Shown: in pieces, positions 60,554-64,000 of the stretch
Layout of the letters: every line of letters begins with the position of its first letter
How positions within the stretch are numbered: the stretch's first letter is position 1
NCBI GenBank assembly: GCA_900318205.1
Contig: ONJS01000004.1
Location: 213,328-277,327 of the forward strand
DNA: 64,000 bases
DNA from: an uncultured Prevotellaceae bacterium
GTDB lineage: Bacteria; Bacteroidota; Bacteroidia; Bacteroidales; Muribaculaceae
Reading direction: 5' to 3'
Position numbers and translations under genes: made by a program
The notes under the pieces: generated by a model
The model's input: only the letters and a program-made list of their open reading frames with translations
Told to the model about the DNA's origin: nothing
Database searches by the model: none

Positions 60554-61831
60554 TTATTCCGCGTAGAGAAGATAGGGGCGGCGCTGGGCCTTGAAGAGTT
60601 CCACGTCGGCTTGCCAGGTGGCCTTGATTTCCTCGGCGCTCTTGCCGTCGGCAATCATTTGACGCACTTGGGTAGTGCCCATCAGCAGGTCAAAGAAGTT
60701 GCTCTTCAAATAGAACTGCTTGCCGTTCTTCGTCAGGTTGCGATAGGCATCGATGATATATTCCAAGTTGATGCCCTTGGCGATAACGTCCTCGGCATTG
60801 AGGTTGTGCAAGTCAACACCATGGCACAACTTGTCCATTTGCGGCGGTGTCTTGGCACCGAAGCGGCTCTTAGGCGTGAATTCAAAACTATAGCCCGTCA
60901 TGTCGGGGTGGCCATAGACCTGGAAAGGCCAGTCGGTACCGCGTCCCAGGCTCACCGTCGTGCCCTCAAAGTAGCACATTGAGGGATAGAGGTAAATGGA
61001 GAGCATATTGGGCAGGTTGGGGCTCGGGGCGATGGGCAACTTGTAGCGCGTCTGGTGGGTATAGTTCTGGCAAGGGATGACCGTGAGGTCCACTTTTTTG
61101 CCGTCCTTAAGCCAGCCCTCTCCGTTGGCCATCTGTGCCAGTTCGCCCAACGTCATGCCATGCACGGTGGGGATGGGCAGGCGTCCTACGCCTGACTTGA
61201 GTGTCATGTCCAAAATGGGACCATCGACATACATGCCGTTGGGGTTGGGTCTGTCGAGCACCATGAATTGCTTGCCGTAGGTCACGGCGGCATCCATCAG
61301 GTTGATCATCGTTACATAATAGGTATAGAACCTCAAGCCCACGTCCTGAATATCGGTCACGATGACGTCGATGCCATCCATCACCTGCTGGCTGGGCATG
61401 GGCGACTTGCCGTCATAGAGCGACGCGATGGGGATGCCAGTCTTCTCGTCAACACTGCTCGACACGTGCTCGCCAGCGTCGGCATTGCCACGGAAACCGT
61501 GTTCGGGCGAGAAAATCGTCACGACATTCACGCCGTTTTCCAGCATCAGGTCAAGCGTATGCTTATCACCCACCATGCCCGTCTGATTACTCAACAGGGC
61601 AACACGTTTGCCCTTCAACAGGGGCACATACTGGTCAGTGCGGGCTGCCCCCAGCACCACCTCGCCATTAGTTACAGCATTGGTAACGGCTTGTCCGGCA
61701 TCGGTATGCGCGACATCGGTAGCAATTGTCTTGTTCGCCCGGTGGGTGCTGCAAGCATTCAGCGTCGTCATCGACGTGAGTGACAGCCACATCACAAGCA
61801 TCAACAGATAAGTCTTGGTCATACTCTTCAT
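60554..61831 (-). CDS. namZ: DUF1343 exo-beta-N-acetylmuramidase NamZ-like lipoprotein
   Basis: 425 residues with a lipobox (TTLNAC near residue 27). DUF1343/NamZ elements: LLSNQTGMVGDKHTLDL, IFSPEHGFRGNADAGEHV, PIASLYDGKSPMP, MDGIDVIVTDIQDVGLRFYTY, LDRPNPNG and YFEGTTVSLGRGTDWPF. NamZ removes non-reducing terminal MurNAc from peptidoglycan fragments. It heads the operon with the symporter, WYL regulator and hydrolases, and sits on the membrane facing the periplasm or the outside. Highest-confidence member of the proposed salvage cluster. Confidence 0.88.
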   Translation of the reverse strand: MKSMTKTYLLMLVMWLSLTSMTTLNACSTHRANKTIATDVAHTDAGQAVTNAVTNGEVVLGAARTDQYVPLLKGKRVALLSNQTGMVGDKHTLDLMLENGVNVVTIFSPEHGFRGNADAGEHVSSSVDEKTGIPIASLYDGKSPMPSQQVMDGIDVIVTDIQDVGLRFYTYYVTMINLMDAAVTYGKQFMVLDRPNPNGMYVDGPILDMTLKSGVGRLPIPTVHGMTLGELAQMANGEGWLKDGKKVDLTVIPCQNYTHQTRYKLPIAPSPNLPNMLSIYLYPSMCYFEGTTVSLGRGTDWPFQVYGHPDMTGYSFEFTPKSRFGAKTPPQMDKLCHGVDLHNLNAEDVIAKGINLEYIIDAYRNLTKNGKQFYLKSNFFDLLMGTTQVRQMIADGKSAEEIKATWQADVELFKAQRRPYLLYAE

Positions 61832-61860
61832 TTTGGTAAATTCATTGGTTTATCAACTCG

Positions 61861-61891
61861 CAAATTTAGACCTTTTGCGCAGAAAAATCAA
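61861..61891 (-). promoter_or_regulatory. promoter of the namZ operon
   Basis: Minus strand: TTG (61889-61891), a 20-base spacer, TAAATTTG (61861-61868), 29 bases before the ATG at 61831. Confidence 0.55.
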
Positions 61892-61965
61892 CATCAAACT
61901 CAACAATTTTGCCAAAAAATGGCACACCTCCGTCGGGATTAGCGTTTTTTGATTACTTTTGTAAT

Positions 61966-63750
61966 ATGAACGATAAGATTTCGGCAACGCCAACCGCATG
62001 CAATAAACGCCACTTCGGCTATAATGGCATCATTATGATGGCCATTGTTGCAGTGGCGTTTGGGGTGCTGAATTTCTTGACACCGCAGTATCACGACGAC
62101 TTTGTCTATAAGTTTATGTTCGAGGGCGGGTCGGTCAACTACGACTATCCCGTCAGGAGCATCGGGGACATCGTTGCCTCGCAGGTAGAGCATTACCACT
62201 CGGTGAACGGGCGCAGCATCGTACATTTCCTCGTGCAACTGTTCACTGGACTGCTGGGGAAAACGGTCTTCAATCTATTTAATGTCATCGTCTTCTGTGC
62301 GTTCATCTTTTTGCTTAAGAGACAATCAACTGGCAGCACAAGGCAGGAAGGAGACGCAAAATTTTGCGTCTCTACATTGGTGATACTTGTGCTGGTATTG
62401 TTGATGCCGCGGTTCAAGGACACCTTCCTGTGGATGACCGGCAGCATCAACTACCTGTGGAGTGCGACGGCAGCACTGGGGTTCCTCCTGATCTATGAAA
62501 AACGACGCGAGCGGACAATAGACTGGAGCCTGCCGCCCATGATGATTGTCGCGTTCCTGCTCGGGTGGACGCATGAGGGCATCACCCTACCCCTCGCCGC
62601 CTCGCTGGTACTCATCAACCTATTTTCCCTTAAGCAAAGCCACGGTCGGGAGCAAGGGTTGTGGCTGGCATTGGCCTATCTGGCTGGCGGCTGCGTAATT
62701 GCACTGGCGCCTGGCACGATTGCCCGTTCGGGTATGGGAGGCGGCTTGGCGCCCTCAGCTTTGGGCCTGAAGGTCATCACGGGCATTGTCGTGCTTACAA
62801 AACTAAGAATCGTCTATCTCGCTCTGCTCGCCACAGCGATTGCCTGGTTCACACGCCGCGACACCGCCAAGCATGTCATTAAGCGCAACAACTACCTGAT
62901 ACTGGCCATGTTCTTGTCGCTGGGCATCGTCTTCGCCTCGGGATTGGAGTCCTCGCGCACGGCCTTCGGGCTGGAACTGTTCGCCATGATTTACCTGTTG
63001 CGCCTGCTGTCCGAGTGGTGGGAAGATGATTGTAGAGACGCAAAATCTTGCGTCTCCAAGGGGCGACAATCCATCTCTTGCGTCTCCAAGGGGAGCGATG
63101 CTCTATGCCGTTGGTGCAATATCGGACTGACGATTGGACTGGTCATTTTCTATGCCTTGCTGTTGCGACACACTATCGCCTCATGGCAGGAGTCACAACG
63201 TCTCATTGCCCAGATTGAGCGCACCACCGACGGCATCATCGGCACCCGCGAACACGATGCGGGCATTTTCTCGTCCCACATCTGCACCATGTTGTCACTC
63301 GACAGCACCGTCAATGCCATGAACTATGACCCGCATGGCTGGCCCGCCAGCATCGCTGCGACTTATCAACGCGACTCACTGGTATTCTTGCCTCAGACCT
63401 TCCTTGATGATCTGAAGGCTCAGCCCGGACGCTACGACACGCTGAGTCTGGCCACGCCCTACGAATTCTATGTGCAACGCATCAATGATGACGCAGTAAT
63501 CAAGCAAGTGGATTTCCTGTTGGAGCCGAATGACTTTAGTGACATCCCGATTGTCTTCCGACCCATCGCCAGCCACATGAACCGCTACACCGACACCACC
63601 GTCACCACCAGCAAATGGGTGACCCTCTCCCTCTACGGTCGTCGCTACCTGCTTATCAAGCGCGACCACCAACTCGCTCATCGCCTAAAGGCGATACGCG
63701 TCCAGGACAACAATCCTCAAGGAAAACAGTCGGCGAATAAAACGAATTAA
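61966..63750 (+). CDS. DUF6056-like polytopic membrane protein, putative GT-C enzyme (copy 5) with in-frame repeat insertions
   Basis: 594 residues from ATG 61966. It matches the DUF6056 family (YHDDFVYKFMF after the first helix, GKTVFNLFNVIVFC, TFLWMTGSINYLWS) but is more divergent than copies 1-4. Two in-frame insertions interrupt loops between helices: a 26-base GAGACGC palindrome at about residue 128, read as D-A-K-F-C-V-S, and a compound repeat at about residues 355-375, read twice as SCVSKG. The paralogues lack both. The insertions keep frame, so the protein may still be made. A TACTTTTG box at 61954-61961 would put transcription at the ATG itself, so a leaderless mRNA or another promoter is possible. 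Confidence 0.75.
   Translation: MNDKISATPTACNKRHFGYNGIIMMAIVAVAFGVLNFLTPQYHDDFVYKFMFEGGSVNYDYPVRSIGDIVASQVEHYHSVNGRSIVHFLVQLFTGLLGKTVFNLFNVIVFCAFIFLLKRQSTGSTRQEGDAKFCVSTLVILVLVLLMPRFKDTFLWMTGSINYLWSATAALGFLLIYEKRRERTIDWSLPPMMIVAFLLGWTHEGITLPLAASLVLINLFSLKQSHGREQGLWLALAYLAGGCVIALAPGTIARSGMGGGLAPSALGLKVITGIVVLTKLRIVYLALLATAIAWFTRRDTAKHVIKRNNYLILAMFLSLGIVFASGLESSRTAFGLELFAMIYLLRLLSEWWEDDCRDAKSCVSKGRQSISCVSKGSDALCRWCNIGLTIGLVIFYALLLRHTIASWQESQRLIAQIERTTDGIIGTREHDAGIFSSHICTMLSLDSTVNAMNYDPHGWPASIAATYQRDSLVFLPQTFLDDLKAQPGRYDTLSLATPYEFYVQRINDDAVIKQVDFLLEPNDFSDIPIVFRPIASHMNRYTDTTVTTSKWVTLSLYGRRYLLIKRDHQLAHRLKAIRVQDNNPQGKQSANKTN
62350..62375. repeat. GAGACGC palindromic repeat inside a coding sequence
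   Basis: A perfect GAGACGCAAAA/complement palindrome followed by TAC, identical over the core to the intergenic copy at 1365-1392 and also followed by ATTG. Confidence 0.85.
63032..63093. repeat. compound GAGACGC repeat with tandem 18-base units inside a coding sequence
   Basis: GTAGAGACGCAAAATC, then TCTTGCGTCTCCAAGGGG at 63046-63063 and the same 18 bases at 63076-63093, 30 bases (10 codons) apart. The frame is kept. It lies between membrane helices of the DUF6056 protein. Confidence 0.8.
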
Positions 63751-63766
63751 ACCAATTTGAATAAAA

Positions 63767-63827
63767 CACGAATGCCCATGAATGTCATAAATGGTTTTAT
63801 TTATGGTCTATTCGTGGGCATTTGTGT
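63767..63827. terminator. large imperfect hairpin between convergent genes
   Basis: CACGAATGCCCATGAAT pairs with ATTCGTGGGCATTTGTG at 63810-63826 with two wobble-type mismatches; an inner CATAAAT/ATTTATG pair extends it. It lies between the DUF6056 stop and the end of the minus-strand gene. Confidence 0.6.
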
Positions 63828-63874
63828 GATTCAATGGTGGAGGGTCGCTCTAATCTGCTTTAGTGGCGAGCACC

Positions 63875-64000
63875 TTAGCGGACGACGATCTTTTTGCCGT
63901 TGTGGATGTAGATGCCGGGGGTCGTCGGCACGTCGGTGCCCACGGGCTGACCCATCAGGTTGTAGTAGTTTTCGTCTGCCAAGACATGTGATTGGTCTGT
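63875..64000 (-). CDS. C-terminal end of a secreted protein with T9SS/Bacteroidales-type tail (5' part outside window)
   Basis: The last 41 codons read, on the minus strand, ...NYYNLMGQPVG...TPGIYIHNGKKIVVR and stop. The YNLxGQxV...GIYIxNGKKxxVR pattern is the common C-terminal tail of large exported Bacteroidales proteins and acts as a secretion or anchoring signal. The upstream function cannot be seen. Confidence 0.75.
   Translation of the reverse strand, partial: TDQSHVLADENYYNLMGQPVGTDVPTTPGIYIHNGKKIVVR

Noticed and set aside
63046-63093. CRISPR or VNTR at the 18-base direct repeat
   Set aside because: Only two copies, overlapping a palindromic element and in frame with a gene.
1-64000. 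tRNA, rRNA, riboswitch, replication origin
   Set aside because: I looked for cloverleaf, T-loop and conserved rRNA or riboswitch sequences in the intergenic stretches and saw none; a covariance-model scan would be decisive.

Overview
The window looks like a chromosome segment of a gut-type Bacteroidales bacterium (Muribaculaceae or Prevotellaceae are plausible; the sequence does not settle the family). The evidence is Bacteroidetes promoters of the form TTTG-N19/20-TAnnTTTG before several genes, a PorZ-like type IX secretion (T9SS) protein, a partial T9SS-style C-terminal tail at the right edge, two DUF4251 lipoproteins, a RecQ/UvrD-type helicase tail, and many secreted proteins with dockerin repeats or lipoboxes. 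I see no rRNA, tRNA, CRISPR array, intact transposase or intact phage.

Layout. 1-12 kb: a helicase tail, a uracil permease, AlkD-type and AlkZ-related repair proteins, a secreted esterase, SbcD-SbcC, two DUF4251 lipoproteins and a DNPH1/RCL-like nucleotide hydrolase. 12-19 kb: a 1547-residue secreted protein (Asp-box propeller, LamG-like domain, dockerin) next to a membrane-bound regulator with a Kelch-like outer domain and a cytoplasmic AraC-type HTH. 19-24.3 kb: a tightly packed minus-strand run of small enzymes ending upstream in a CotH-family lipoprotein, divergent from an S24-type repressor. 25-28.4 kb: an M16 peptidase and two polyprenyl-phosphate-sugar synthase-like GT2 genes. 28.4-39 kb: four DUF6056-like polytopic proteins, interrupted by two apparent prophage fragments, an A+T-rich three-gene island and frr. 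39-47 kb: PorZ, a CPBP protease, a DUF3667 protein and a large FAD/Fe-S oxidoreductase. 47-54 kb: four tandem secreted CotH-kinase-like proteins, each with a C-terminal dockerin, followed by xerD. 54.9-61.8 kb: an operon NamZ - sodium symporter - WYL regulator - two serine hydrolases, probably for MurNAc/muropeptide salvage. 62-64 kb: a fifth DUF6056-like gene carrying in-frame palindromic repeats, then the tail of a secreted protein.

How the parts may work together (inference). The GT2 pair could make undecaprenyl-phosphate sugars that the DUF6056 proteins, which have an acidic KEDD-type motif after the first membrane helix as GT-C enzymes do, transfer to surface glycans. The CotH/dockerin proteins form an exported family of atypical-kinase-like proteins with a calcium-binding docking module and no cohesin in sight. 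A palindromic GAGACGC repeat is scattered between genes and inside reading frames and has reshaped at least one or two DUF6056 genes.
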